Shown: positions 1-8,567 of the stretch, piece by piece
Layout: every line of letters starts with the position of its first letter
Numbering within the stretch: position 1 is the first letter of the stretch
NCBI GenBank assembly: GCA_047495785.1
Contig: JBLDXI010000054.1
Location: forward strand, 1,674,001-1,738,000
Direction: 5' to 3'
DNA length: 64,000 bases
Origin: Lepidodermella squamata
Lineage: Eukaryota > Gastrotricha
Made by a program: the position numbers and the translations under genes
Notes under the pieces: generated by a model
Told to the model about the DNA's origin: nothing
Database searches by the model: none
Seen by the model: only the letters and a program-made list of their open reading frames with translations

Positions 1-340
1 AAGCATGCTGGTAACTTTTATCTAGGCCTTCAAGAGGCATGACTTCAGAAATGTCATTGGAAGAGTGAACAAGGTTTACTGAAATTCCTTGCTTTGAAAG
101 AATGTCTTCCTTCTGTTTCTGAAGCTTAATCAGGTACTCGTACTTGTCCTCATCAAGAGTTTTACAATATAAGTAGATCTTGTGAAAAAAGGAGTTATGC
201 AGTATTGTCAACAGATCTGAAGTCTTTCCGGTCCCGGACGGTCCAATAATAAGACATCGAGAAGGATGCTGAGGGAAAAAGGGAGATCCATTTTTGTACT
301 CCTGTCGTTGTGATTGAACGATGCTGTCCCAATTGATCAT
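1..340 (-). CDS. Packaging ATPase (FtsK/HerA-type), N-terminal part
   Basis: On the minus strand an open frame starts at the ATG at 338-340 and leaves the window after about 113 codons. About 30 residues from the start it carries the Walker A P-loop GPSGTGKT, preceded by a hydrophobic strand (CLII), the usual N-terminal layout of the genome-packaging ATPases of Polintons, adintoviruses and giant-virus relatives. The protein would pump DNA into the capsid. It starts only 36 bp from the divergent integrase gene, so the two must share a promoter region. The frame stays open a little upstream of the ATG, so the start is a choice. Walker B and the rest are beyond the edge. Confidence 0.75.
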   Translation of the reverse strand, partial: MINWDSIVQSQRQEYKNGSPFFPQHPSRCLIIGPSGTGKTSDLLTILHNSFFHKIYLYCKTLDEDKYEYLIKLQKQKEDILSKQGISVNLVHSSNDISEVMPLEGLDKSYQHA

Positions 341-376
341 TTGCTCTTTATTTAGAATTTCAAGTCCTAATGAATA

Positions 377-1798
377 ATGTTTGACAGAATAATTAACAAT
401 TTGCCGGTGGAATTCCATTTACCGAGTTATCCCGTTCAAGGAGAAACCGTTCCTGGAGGGTCTTATAACAATAAGCAGTCATATAGCTACGCTGGCCCAG
501 GAACACATTTTGTTCAAAGAATGAGCCAGGGCTACAGAGGTATAAATGAGTTGGACGAGGCAGCCAGAGAACATGACGCTGCTTATCACTTTTACAAAGA
601 CAGAGAGCGACGCACCGTTAGCGATAGAATTCTTGCAGACAAGGCACTCAGGATTGCTAGTGATCGATCGAAAAGTGGTTATGAGAGGGCTATGGCAGCA
701 TTTGTCTACAAAACGTTCGTTGAAGGTGGAATCGCTGACCATCTGCAAGGGAAAGGCATGGCTCTTCGAGATAGGAAACCTGTTAGCTACTCGCAACAAA
801 TTCCGAAGCGAAAGACAAAACAAGAGGCGCCGCGATCAGAAACAGTTAGCAAAATGAAGTTTGAAACATTAGCTGAGGAGCTTCATAAACCCGCAAGAAA
901 GCGGTTTCCAAGACGTCGCGTTTATGTGCATAACGTTGACGACACATGGGGCATGGACATTGTCTTCATGAACGACTTGACCGATGACAATAATGGCTAT
1001 AAGTACATTTTGACCGTGATATGCTGCTTCAGCAGATATGCGTGGGCCGTCCCACTGAAATTAAAAGACGCAAAAAGTGTTTTCGATGCCTTCTCATCAG
1101 TTATCAAGACAAGCCGACGAAAGCCTAAAAATATTTGGGTCGATGAGGGCAGTGAATTTTATAATTCAATCTTCACTAAATGGTTGAAAGCAAATAAGGT
1201 GAATCGGTACTCTACCTATGAAAATTTTCATAACCCTATGATCGAGAGGTTTAACAGGACTCTTAAAACTAGAATGTGGAAACGCTTTACACTTAACAAC
1301 TCACGTAATTGGGTTGCAATATTAGATGACCTAGTTCGAGAGTACAACCTTACTAAGCACAGATCGATTCGAATGACGCCAACTCAGGCGATAGATCCAA
1401 AGAATAGACACATCGTTCACAACAATTTGTACGCGGAATCAGAGGAAAAAAAGTTACTTAAGCCCAAATTCGCTGTTGGTGACATAGTGAGGATCAGCCG
1501 ACTGAAAGAGACCTTTGAAAAAGGTTTCCACCCTTCATGGAGTGAAGAGCTTCTTAAAGTCGTCAAGGTTAACGAAACCATTCCTAGAACCTATAAAATC
1601 GAGGCTCTAGATGGTGAACCAGTAGTAGGTAGCTTTTACGAACAGGAATTGCAGAAATCTTCCCAACAGCAAGAAAACCTTTACCGGGTTGAAAAGATTT
1701 TGAGAAGGAAGAAAGTTAAAGGTAAAGAAATGGTTTACGTCAAATGGGCAGGATATGATAAGCCGACTTGGGAGCCCGCTGATAACTTGTTGGATTAG
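377..1798 (+). CDS. Phospholipase A2-like domain fused to DDE integrase and chromodomain
   Basis: A 473-aa uninterrupted frame. Residues about 36-110 match the parvovirus VP1-type phospholipase A2 pattern: the Ca-binding loop YAGPG (38-42) and the catalytic helix AREHDAAY with the His66-Asp67 pair. A basic linker follows. Residues about 185-330 form a retrovirus-like integrase core with Asp in WGMDIVF, Asp in WVDEGSEFYN about 60 residues later, and Glu in MIERFNRTLK. The C-terminus (about 438-473) is a chromodomain with YVKWAGY and PTWEP. Polinton integrases usually carry a chromodomain, and PLA2-like domains are reported in adintoviruses, normally as virion proteins. Here the lipase-like module sits where a zinc-binding N-terminus would be expected. 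Expected roles are insertion into chromatin and, by analogy, membrane breach. Whether one polypeptide does both is unknown. Confidence 0.85.
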   Translation: MFDRIINNLPVEFHLPSYPVQGETVPGGSYNNKQSYSYAGPGTHFVQRMSQGYRGINELDEAAREHDAAYHFYKDRERRTVSDRILADKALRIASDRSKSGYERAMAAFVYKTFVEGGIADHLQGKGMALRDRKPVSYSQQIPKRKTKQEAPRSETVSKMKFETLAEELHKPARKRFPRRRVYVHNVDDTWGMDIVFMNDLTDDNNGYKYILTVICCFSRYAWAVPLKLKDAKSVFDAFSSVIKTSRRKPKNIWVDEGSEFYNSIFTKWLKANKVNRYSTYENFHNPMIERFNRTLKTRMWKRFTLNNSRNWVAILDDLVREYNLTKHRSIRMTPTQAIDPKNRHIVHNNLYAESEEKKLLKPKFAVGDIVRISRLKETFEKGFHPSWSEELLKVVKVNETIPRTYKIEALDGEPVVGSFYEQELQKSSQQQENLYRVEKILRRKKVKGKEMVYVKWAGYDKPTWEPADNLLD

Positions 1799-1823
1799 TT
1801 CAATCATGACCGCACAGTGAAGC

Positions 1824-2123
1824 CTATGAGAGCAATTTTTGCAGTTTTGTTGCCAACATTTGATTTATAATTTCCTCTATATCCTTCGTCGTAAGGTTTT
1901 CAGACTTAGGCTCACACATTCTGTCACTTGTGATCGCTCCTTCCATTTGTGAAGTTACTTCATGACATTTTCCCTGTCCACGACTTGCTCTAACTACTTC
2001 CATAGTTTTCTTCCAGTAGTTTTTGCAAGCTATACGATGCTGATCACGATAGCCTGTCTCGCGTTCTTCTTCAGTCAGATATTTCTTCGGGCGACCTCTT
2101 TGCTTAATCGTGTTTGTAGTCAT
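1824..2123 (-). CDS. Small basic protein with AT-hook-like N-terminus
   Basis: A 99-aa protein on the minus strand, tail to tail with the integrase gene (25 bp apart) and head to head with the polymerase gene. The N-terminus KQRGRPKKYLTEEER contains a GRPKK AT-hook core followed by a charged helix, a form common in small proteins of Polintons and large DNA viruses. The C-terminal half is predicted helical (IEEIINQMLATKLQKLL) and could dimerise. A DNA-binding or transcriptional role is inferred; no enzyme motif is visible. Confidence 0.6.
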   Translation of the reverse strand: MTTNTIKQRGRPKKYLTEEERETGYRDQHRIACKNYWKKTMEVVRASRGQGKCHEVTSQMEGAITSDRMCEPKSENLTTKDIEEIINQMLATKLQKLLS

Positions 2124-2215
2124 TATATATTATCATTAGAAAAAAACTATATAAGATTTTCTTCAATTGCGGAAAATTACTTAAAGATTATTTTCTTAGT
2201 ATAATATATACAATC
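2124..2215. promoter_or_regulatory. AT-rich divergent promoter region of AT-hook and polymerase genes
   Basis: The 92-bp spacer between the two start codons is strongly AT-rich, with TATA-like stretches near both ends (tatatatta near 2125 on the side of the minus gene, tataatatatac at 2200-2211 just before the polymerase ATG). Position and composition suggest a bidirectional promoter; no initiator has been mapped. Confidence 0.4.
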
Positions 2216-5200
2216 ATGACCGACAACAGTGAAACCAATGTAATGGGACCTAACGGTCGTCGTATTAAGGTTGGTGGCCGAGCATACAATGCGCTATTGA
2301 GGAAGGGTTTTGAATTAAAAGATAACCGTTGGACGAAGGGTGGGATGCCTTACGAGAGAACCCAAAGGAAAACAGTATTAAATCCTATCACAAACAAATA
2401 TATTTCTATCGGTTCGTCCAACTTCAAAAAACTTGAAAAGGAGTTTTTCTATGACGAAGCGAATAATCAGCTTATGAAACGAGGTGTGAGCAAGATAAAA
2501 AGGGGCAGCCAGGACTATCAGAGGCTGCGTAAAGATGGCTATTTCTTGAATGCTGCTGGTGAAATGGTGTTCAGAGGGCAGAAAGAAAATCATGTCATAA
2601 ATCCTAAGACTTTGAAATTCATCAAATGGGGTGGACCAACGTACAACAAGTTGATTGCCGAAGGCTACAATTATATCGAGCGCATTAACTCTCTTGAGGA
2701 TAACAATTATATGGAATTTAATGAGCAGAAAAATCCCGAGCATTTCAAGAATATCCTTTATAGGTTAGACATTGAAGCTCATAATTCAGGAAGTGATTTC
2801 CATCTATTTACCGAAAAGGCTAGGGAATCAGTTGTTAACTACGTGCAAGAAAAATTAGAGCAAAATGATAACATCAAAATAGTGTTTAACGCTGATTTGA
2901 ATTGGAAAAAAGAGAACAATAGTAAATCAGAACATAAATGGTCTTCCGCTGTAAAGGCTGCCCCAGTTATCAGGAAATATGATGACATAGGGAGCGTTGT
3001 AGACCATCACTTCTCTCAACTTGGTGGTGCCATTGAGAATTACGAGCAGCGCGGCTCCGGATGGATCTTCCAAAACATTTCGCGACTCCGTGTTTGTGCT
3101 TTCAGCTACTGCCCGTTAGGGACAGGATCTTACATTCCAACACCGAAGTTTATTGCTGATAAAAAGGCCGTTATAAATGTTAAAAACACCGACGATGAAT
3201 GCATAATCTGGAGCATGCTGGCTTGCTTGCATCCAGTAGATAAAAATGCACAGGAAACATCCAAGTACAAGTTATTTAAAAATGAACTGAAACATGACGG
3301 TATCAAGTTTCCCATTTCGTGGAACGATATTTCAAATCTTGAAGATCAGAATAGGATAAAGATCAACGTGATTGAATACAAAGAAAAAGATGGTTGTCAT
3401 CGCCTTATTTCATACTACGCGTCGAAGAAACCTTACGCCCAAGAAGTTAACCTTCTGCGAACAACTCTCAGAGACGGTGCTAAGGTGATAGCACACTTCA
3501 GCTGGATAAAAAATTTGAGCCGGTTGCTACCTAGTTCTGATCAGCACAAAAAGCATTGGTGCTTACAGTGTCTGACTGGATTCGACAGCGAAATAAAGCT
3601 TAAAGAGCATAATTGCATAGTAAATGGCAACGTCATAGTGAAGTTTCCTCCGAAAGGTAGCCGAGTTATTTTCAAAAATTACTACAAGCAGCTTGAAGTA
3701 CCGTTCGTTTTCTATTGTGATGCGGAGACTACGCTAACGAATTCCGATGTTCAAAAGGGTAGGTCCTTGATTTATCAGAACCATGCTGCGAATTCCTTCG
3801 GATGTTTACTGGCTAGTAAGGTACCTGAGATCCGTTCGAAGTATTGGCAGTTTGAAGGGGCGAATTGTGCGGAGCAGTTCCTGAGATTCTTGATTAAAAA
3901 GCAATACAGTTTGAGGACATTTATCCAGGAAACCAATAAAGACATGGTGTTATCTCAACAAGAGCAACAAAGTTATGATAATGCACAGCACTGCCATGTT
4001 TGCCGAAGCGCCTTGGGCGACGATAAAGTCCGCGATCATGACCATCTTACAGGCCGTTTCAGGGGAGCTGCTCATAATGCCTGCAATCTGAATTTGAATC
4101 TCAAGCATTCTTTCATCCCGGTTGTTTTTCATAACCTGAGTGGGTACGATTCGCACTTGATAATGCAGGCAGCCGGAAAAGTAGTAAACGAAATCAATGG
4201 AGAAAAGATTGCAAATTTCAAAAAAGAAGACAAAAAGAAAAGACCAAACCTGTTGACGATTGACGTCATAGCTAATTCCTCGGAAAAGTATTTAAGTTTT
4301 AGTATAGGCAAACTGCGATTTATCGATACGTTTCAGTTTATGAGTGAAAGCCTGGACCAGATAGTCAGTAATCTGAAAAAATCGGGAAAGAGATTCGCTC
4401 ATTTTGATGAACAGCTTTCTAAGTTCACAACTGAACAAAGATCCCTGCTACTTCGTAAGGGAGTGTATCCGTACGATTATATAGATAGCCTCGACAAACT
4501 GAATGAAACTCAGCTACCGAATAAGTCACATTTCTCATGCAGACTAAATTCTTGTTCGCTTGATGATAACAAAATCGAAATAACTTCTATATCTGACGAG
4601 GATTATGAACACGCACAAGCCGTTTGGTCAAAACTGAATTGCAAAACTCTGAAAGACTACCACGACCTGTATTTGAAAACAGATGTTCTCTTGTTAGCAG
4701 ATTGTTTTGACAGTTTTCGAGACACCTGCAAAAGCTATTACGATCTGGACCCGGCGCATTATTTAGGTGCACCTGGGTTAAGTTGGGACGCGATGTTGAA
4801 ATACACACGTGTTGAACTGGATCTCTTTGATAATAAGGAGATGCTTGAATTCGTTGAAAAAGGCATAAGAGGCGGTATAGCTGTTATTCCTGGGAGGTAC
4901 GCGAAGGCTAATAACGAGGGTATGACAGACTATGACGCAAATGCTCCGAAATCGTTTATAATGTATTGGGACGCCAACGCTCTTTATTCTTTCGCGATGA
5001 CCCAGTGGTTACCGCAGAAAGACTTCGAATGGATTGGCCCTGAAACAATCACCAAAGATTTTGTGAAGTCACTTGGGGACCAAGACGAATTCGGGTACAT
5101 GCTGGAGGTTGATATCGACTATCCTGCAAGGCTTCATGACTCACATAATGACTATCCGTTCTGTCCAGAGCATATTCTTTGCGAACCGAGCCCTCACATG

Positions 5201-6259
5201 CAAGATCTGCATAAGCAATTAGGACTTAACAGGCCGGCGAAGGTGAAAAAGCTAACACAAAACCTGAACGACAAGAAACATTACGTCATGCACTATCGCG
5301 CGCTACAGCAAGCTCTTGATAATGGTCTAGTTCTGAAAAAGGTGCACCGAGCTTTGAAGTTCAAACAGAGCAATTGGGCCGAGCCCTATATCGCATTCAA
5401 TACTCGAAAGCGAAAAGAGGCTAGCAATGAATTTGAGAAGGGGTTTTTCAAACTGATGAATAACGTCATTTTCGGTAAAACTTGTGAGAACGTTCGGAAT
5501 CGCATTGACTTAAAACTGGTTACTTGCCCTAAGAAGCTTCAGAAACTCGTAAACAAACCAACATTCAAGGACGCTAAGAAGATAAGTGACGAGCTGTTCA
5601 GCGTGGAAATGGCAAAAACTGAGATCTTTTATGATCGACCAATTATCGTTGGAGCAGCCATTTTGGATTTGTCCAAGGTGCATATGTACGACTTCCACTA
5701 CAATGTCATCAAACGAAAGTACGGCGACAAAGCTAAGCTTCTTTTCACAGACACAGATTCGTTGTGCTACCATATCACAACTGGAGACGTTTACACAGAC
5801 ATGAAACCCATCGAAAACCTATTCGATTTCTCTGATTATCCTAAAGATCACTTCCTATTCTCAACTGTCAACTGTAAAACTAACGGCGTATTTAAAGACG
5901 AAGCAAAGGGACGTGTAATACGAGAATTCGCCGGAGCACGATCCAAGGTCTATGCAATTTTGTACTCAGAAAAAGATGAAATAAAAAAGGCGAAGGGAGT
6001 TAAGCGGCAGGGCGTGAAGTCGAAGCTGACATTCGACCATTACAGGGATTGCGTGAAGAACAAGAAAGTAGTCAATATAAATTTCAATCAGATTCGATCA
6101 TTCTCCCATAACTTAGTTACGATGCAAAGTTCCAAGGTTGCCCTGTGTCCCTATGATGATAAGCGATGGGTCAGTGATGATGGCATCAACACTTTCGCGC
6201 ACGGCCATTTCATGATTGATTTCATGCAGCTGATGAGAAGGAGCGATTCCCTCTTTTAG
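2216..6259 (+). CDS. Protein-primed DNA polymerase family B (Polinton PolB)
   Basis: A 1347-aa single frame. Residues about 8-150 hold three or four copies of a short module (NPxT..xI..GGxxYxxL..xGY) resembling the 2-cysteine-adaptor-like repeats of large DNA viruses. The exonuclease domain shows YCDAETT (about 500, ExoI), FHNLSGYDSHL (ExoII) and YLKTDVLLLADCF (ExoIII). Between ExoI and ExoII is a CxxC...RDHDHLTGRFRG...C zinc/HNH-like insert (about 590-625), common in animal Polinton polymerases. Palm motifs follow: YWDANALY (motif A, about 917), KLMNNVIFGKT (motif B, about 1080) and FTDTDSL (motif C, about 1180). All key acidic residues are present, so the enzyme looks functional. It would replicate the element from a terminal protein primer. 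The length is within the range of Polinton polymerases. Confidence 0.95.
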   Translation: MTDNSETNVMGPNGRRIKVGGRAYNALLRKGFELKDNRWTKGGMPYERTQRKTVLNPITNKYISIGSSNFKKLEKEFFYDEANNQLMKRGVSKIKRGSQDYQRLRKDGYFLNAAGEMVFRGQKENHVINPKTLKFIKWGGPTYNKLIAEGYNYIERINSLEDNNYMEFNEQKNPEHFKNILYRLDIEAHNSGSDFHLFTEKARESVVNYVQEKLEQNDNIKIVFNADLNWKKENNSKSEHKWSSAVKAAPVIRKYDDIGSVVDHHFSQLGGAIENYEQRGSGWIFQNISRLRVCAFSYCPLGTGSYIPTPKFIADKKAVINVKNTDDECIIWSMLACLHPVDKNAQETSKYKLFKNELKHDGIKFPISWNDISNLEDQNRIKINVIEYKEKDGCHRLISYYASKKPYAQEVNLLRTTLRDGAKVIAHFSWIKNLSRLLPSSDQHKKHWCLQCLTGFDSEIKLKEHNCIVNGNVIVKFPPKGSRVIFKNYYKQLEVPFVFYCDAETTLTNSDVQKGRSLIYQNHAANSFGCLLASKVPEIRSKYWQFEGANCAEQFLRFLIKKQYSLRTFIQETNKDMVLSQQEQQSYDNAQHCHVCRSALGDDKVRDHDHLTGRFRGAAHNACNLNLNLKHSFIPVVFHNLSGYDSHLIMQAAGKVVNEINGEKIANFKKEDKKKRPNLLTIDVIANSSEKYLSFSIGKLRFIDTFQFMSESLDQIVSNLKKSGKRFAHFDEQLSKFTTEQRSLLLRKGVYPYDYIDSLDKLNETQLPNKSHFSCRLNSCSLDDNKIEITSISDEDYEHAQAVWSKLNCKTLKDYHDLYLKTDVLLLADCFDSFRDTCKSYYDLDPAHYLGAPGLSWDAMLKYTRVELDLFDNKEMLEFVEKGIRGGIAVIPGRYAKANNEGMTDYDANAPKSFIMYWDANALYSFAMTQWLPQKDFEWIGPETITKDFVKSLGDQDEFGYMLEVDIDYPARLHDSHNDYPFCPEHILCEPSPHMQDLHKQLGLNRPAKVKKLTQNLNDKKHYVMHYRALQQALDNGLVLKKVHRALKFKQSNWAEPYIAFNTRKRKEASNEFEKGFFKLMNNVIFGKTCENVRNRIDLKLVTCPKKLQKLVNKPTFKDAKKISDELFSVEMAKTEIFYDRPIIVGAAILDLSKVHMYDFHYNVIKRKYGDKAKLLFTDTDSLCYHITTGDVYTDMKPIENLFDFSDYPKDHFLFSTVNCKTNGVFKDEAKGRVIREFAGARSKVYAILYSEKDEIKKAKGVKRQGVKSKLTFDHYRDCVKNKKVVNINFNQIRSFSHNLVTMQSSKVALCPYDDKRWVSDDGINTFAHGHFMIDFMQLMRRSDSLF

Positions 6260-6301
6260 TTAAAGCAGTGAGGCTTATAAGATAAGGTGAAAATAGCTGA
6301 A

Positions 6302-6574
6302 ATGGAGCAAATGATCAAGTACCCCAAAAGCCCTCAGGAACTCAAAAGCCTTCAGTTCTATTTATCGAAATTGGATATGTACATGGATAATTGCTACGGC
6401 TGGGTGTTCGATTTCACCGAGGAGAATAATATATTACTGAATATCATAAATGACTTTTACTGTTTGAATTCTCGTGAAGTGGGCGAAATTCGACAATCTA
6501 ATTCGCTTCTGAGCAGTCATATTATTGAAAGTACGGATCGTGGAAGTTGGATAATGAAAAAGCAAAAGTTTTAA
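6302..6574 (+). CDS. Small protein of unknown function downstream of PolB
   Basis: An ATG at 6302 opens a 90-aa frame 42 bp after the polymerase stop, in the same direction. Its start (MEQMIKYPKSPQELKSLQFY) and middle (YGWVFDFTEENNILLNIIN) look like a compact helical protein without signal peptide or membrane segment. I recognise no family. Codon composition resembles the adjacent polymerase, and the position suggests a Polinton accessory gene, but a chance ORF cannot be excluded. Confidence 0.45.
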   Translation: MEQMIKYPKSPQELKSLQFYLSKLDMYMDNCYGWVFDFTEENNILLNIINDFYCLNSREVGEIRQSNSLLSSHIIESTDRGSWIMKKQKF

Positions 6575-6577
6575 TCT

Positions 6578-6675
6578 AAAGAAAGAAAAGAAGAGGAAGA
6601 AGAAGAAAGAGAAAGAGAAAGAAGAAGAAGAAAGAGAAAGAGAAAGAAGAAGAAAGAGAAGAAAAGAAAGAAAAA
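6578..6675 (+). repeat. 98-nt uninterrupted polypurine (GA/GAA) tract
   Basis: Every base from 6578 to 6675 is A or G, in mixtures of GAAA, GAAGAA and GAGAAA. It starts three bases after the stop codon of the last element gene. Such mirror-like purine tracts can form triplex (H-) DNA and are prone to slippage. Confidence 0.95.
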
Positions 6676-6679
6676 TTCT

Positions 6680-7290
6680 CTGTTTCAGTGTGGACTCGAA
6701 CCCGACCCTCAAAACGGAAAGCCCAGTGCGTGAACCACTGAGCTACGGGACGAGGCCCAACCTATATACTTTTTATTACTTTATATAATGCTGTAAGTAA
6801 AAATTGCGAAAGCAAAAGTCTCCGCCCCGTGATGCCTGAAGGTCTTCTACGACTTTCCTTCCAGTTTAAAACATGCAGTTTTCACCGCAGTGGAGAACTG
6901 GTTGCTCATCTCCCTAACATAGAAGTTTTAACGACCTCACAAATGTCGTGATAGGTTTTTCGACGCTACCAAGGTCGTTTTAGTTTTACGTCTTTGGACG
7001 GGACCTTTTTACGTCGGTACCAGGACGTTGCTCAGTTTAACCGCCTGGGCAAACACGTTAGCGGCATCACTCCCCGTTTAAGGCCTAGGTACGGCCTGTC
7101 TGCTAGGGCAGACACTTTATCCACTACGCCACGGTGTTAACACAAAAATGCGCTTTCTTATAATGCTTATAAAGGATGCGGTTCGACTCCATCTCGCGTC
7201 ACAAGTTTTTTATTTTTTCAAATTTGTTGTTGCATGTGCGAATAAAGTAACTGGTTCGATTCCAACTGGCGTCTCAACTTTTTTATTTTT
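6680..7290. other. Cluster of tRNA-like fragments (pol III box A and box B sequences)
   Basis: On the minus strand, 6692-6703 reads as a B box (GGGTTCGAGTCC) and 6735-6745 as an A box (TAGCTCAGTGG), spaced as in a tRNA. Another minus-strand A box (TGGCGTAGTGG) lies at 7121-7131, followed by an anticodon-arm-like stem. On the plus strand, B boxes GGTTCGACTCC (7180-7190) and GGTTCGATTCC (7253-7263) are each followed by a T-run like a pol III terminator. I could not fold any of them into a full cloverleaf with paired acceptor and T stems, so they look like tRNA-derived SINE pieces or decayed tRNA genes rather than working tRNAs. Confidence 0.45.
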
Positions 7291-7347
7291 TCAACTTTTG
7301 TGAATAGGCTTATGGAGACGGAAATCTTTTATCAAGAATAAACCTAT

Positions 7348-7922
7348 TCAGGAAATTATTTGTTTAATTGAATTTGAATGAAGAGAGATCAGGATCATAG
7401 CTGGAATTATTGCGGCGACGAATCTGAATTTCAAAGCGTTAGAGCTGTTACGTCGACTGGACTGTGACGTAGTATCGCTTGGAGGTGTCGTAAGAAGGTA
7501 AAACTTTTTATCGGTTGGTGGAATACAGAAATCCTCATGATTGCATTTATTTGAGCAACAAACGCATTCCTTCACAGCTCCCCAGCACGTATTTGTCGTC
7601 AAGTTTTGGAATCCACAAAACTGATCTTGTTTGAGTCTCACACCTGTACAGGTAGTGGATCCAGCTCGACATGCACATTGCATGAAAAGGTCAACTCTCG
7701 TGGCTGATGTGGTGTCACAGTCGGTCGTAACACTTTGAAAAGCCCAGCAAGCATCGCACTCGCTTTTTGCTATTCCGAGTGTGCTCCCGGGACTGACACT
7801 GCTATATGAGTAGCATGACAAGCCTATGCAACTGATTCTGTCAGCAGAAAAACTGATGCTGTTAATAACTTACAAAAGACCGCATTGAGAGATGTTAGAA
7901 AATATAGAATCGATGGGATCAT
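7348..7922 (-). CDS. Small GPI-type Cys-rich surface protein (three-finger/Ly6-like), paralogue 1
   Basis: Two exons on the minus strand: 7874-7922 and 7348-7823, with an intron 7824-7873 (GTAAGT...GCATAG, 50 nt, phase 1), giving 174 aa. Exon 1 encodes a signal peptide (MIPSILYFLTSLNAVF). The mature part has about 14 Cys ending in a CVCCSNKCN motif, similar to the CCxDxCN signature of Ly6/uPAR three-finger proteins and nematode ET modules. A Ser/Thr-rich spacer and a hydrophobic tail (VAAIIPAMILISL) suggest a GPI anchor. The neighbour starting 167 bp away in the opposite direction is a shorter relative. Function unknown; an extracellular binding or modulatory role is inferred from the fold. 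Confidence 0.65.
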
Positions 7923-8089
7923 GTCAACGACAATAAATGTACCAAGCTATCGCACTGACGGCGTTCGTGGTGAGAGCAGCTGCAAATCGATTTTCCCCAT
8001 AGCGACTGGGAGACTGTAGCCAGGCAACGACGCATCAAGCCACAGCGTTATGCCATCTGTTTATTATCAGTCTACGTTCAACTGCAAAA
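7923..8089. promoter_or_regulatory. Bidirectional promoter spacer of the two Cys-rich genes
   Basis: Only 167 bp separate the two divergent start codons, so both promoters must lie here. No clear TATA box is visible. Shared regulation is an inference from spacing. Confidence 0.4.
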
Positions 8090-8567
8090 ATGCTGTTATT
8101 TCTTATTCTCACTCAGTTGCCCATCATTCATGCTTTGAACTGCTATCAGGGATTCCAAAACTTTAAGGGGAGCTACTACTCAACATTGACAGGAACGCAG
8201 CAGGCAGGGATAGGATCATCCACCGGCTGCATTCAATGTGTGGTATGTATGGCTGCATCATGCTTGAAATTGTTCATCTTCCCTTTATTAGAAAGTGGCC
8301 TATTCGTTCGAAGGAGGCAACGCAGGCTTCGTTCAATACACTTGCGTTGACAAGAACAGTCCGCCTTGCTCTTCGGGAGTCAGTTATCTTAATTTGACAA
8401 TGAATGGTTCCGGAACTTATTGCCAGTGTTGTGCTGACTTTTGCAACACCGAAACTTTGGACTGCGGTCCTAGTTGGGCAAGCAAAAAGAACGGCGGCCC
8501 TCGTAGCAGTATGATCAAACCAGCGCTATCACTCTGTTTGACCCTTCTTTACATTGCAATAAAATAA
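8090..8567 (+). CDS. Small GPI-type Cys-rich surface protein (three-finger/Ly6-like), paralogue 2
   Basis: Two exons, 8090-8242 and 8292-8567, with a 49-nt phase-0 intron (GTATGT...TTATTAG), encode 142 aa. The signal peptide is MLLFLILTQLPIIHA. The mature protein starts NCYQGFQNFKG and ends its Cys domain with CQCCADFCN, the CCxDxCN-type closing motif of three-finger proteins. A hydrophobic C-terminus (MIKPALSLCLTLLYIAI) fits a GPI signal. An AATAAA overlaps the stop region (about 8561). It is divergent to a relative with the same architecture, so the pair probably arose by inverted duplication. Confidence 0.7.

Larger units (their letters stand above)
1..6577. mobile_element. Polinton/Maverick (adintovirus-like) element, one end
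   Basis: Five genes typical of Polintons are packed together: packaging ATPase (minus), integrase (plus), small basic protein (minus), protein-primed DNA polymerase B (plus) and a short ORF (plus). The element runs off the left edge, so capsid, penton and protease genes would lie outside. The main coding frames are uninterrupted, which suggests a recent or still active copy. I could not identify the terminal inverted repeat or target duplication. The right boundary is set after the last ORF and could extend into the polypurine or tRNA-like stretch beyond. Confidence 0.85.

Noticed and set aside
6434-6712. Minus-strand Ser/Phe/Leu-rich open frame
   Set aside because: Produced by the polypurine tract read in reverse; no start context or family.
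6680-6755. Functional tRNA gene on the minus strand
   Set aside because: A and B boxes are present but acceptor and T stems do not pair, so a working tRNA is not supported.
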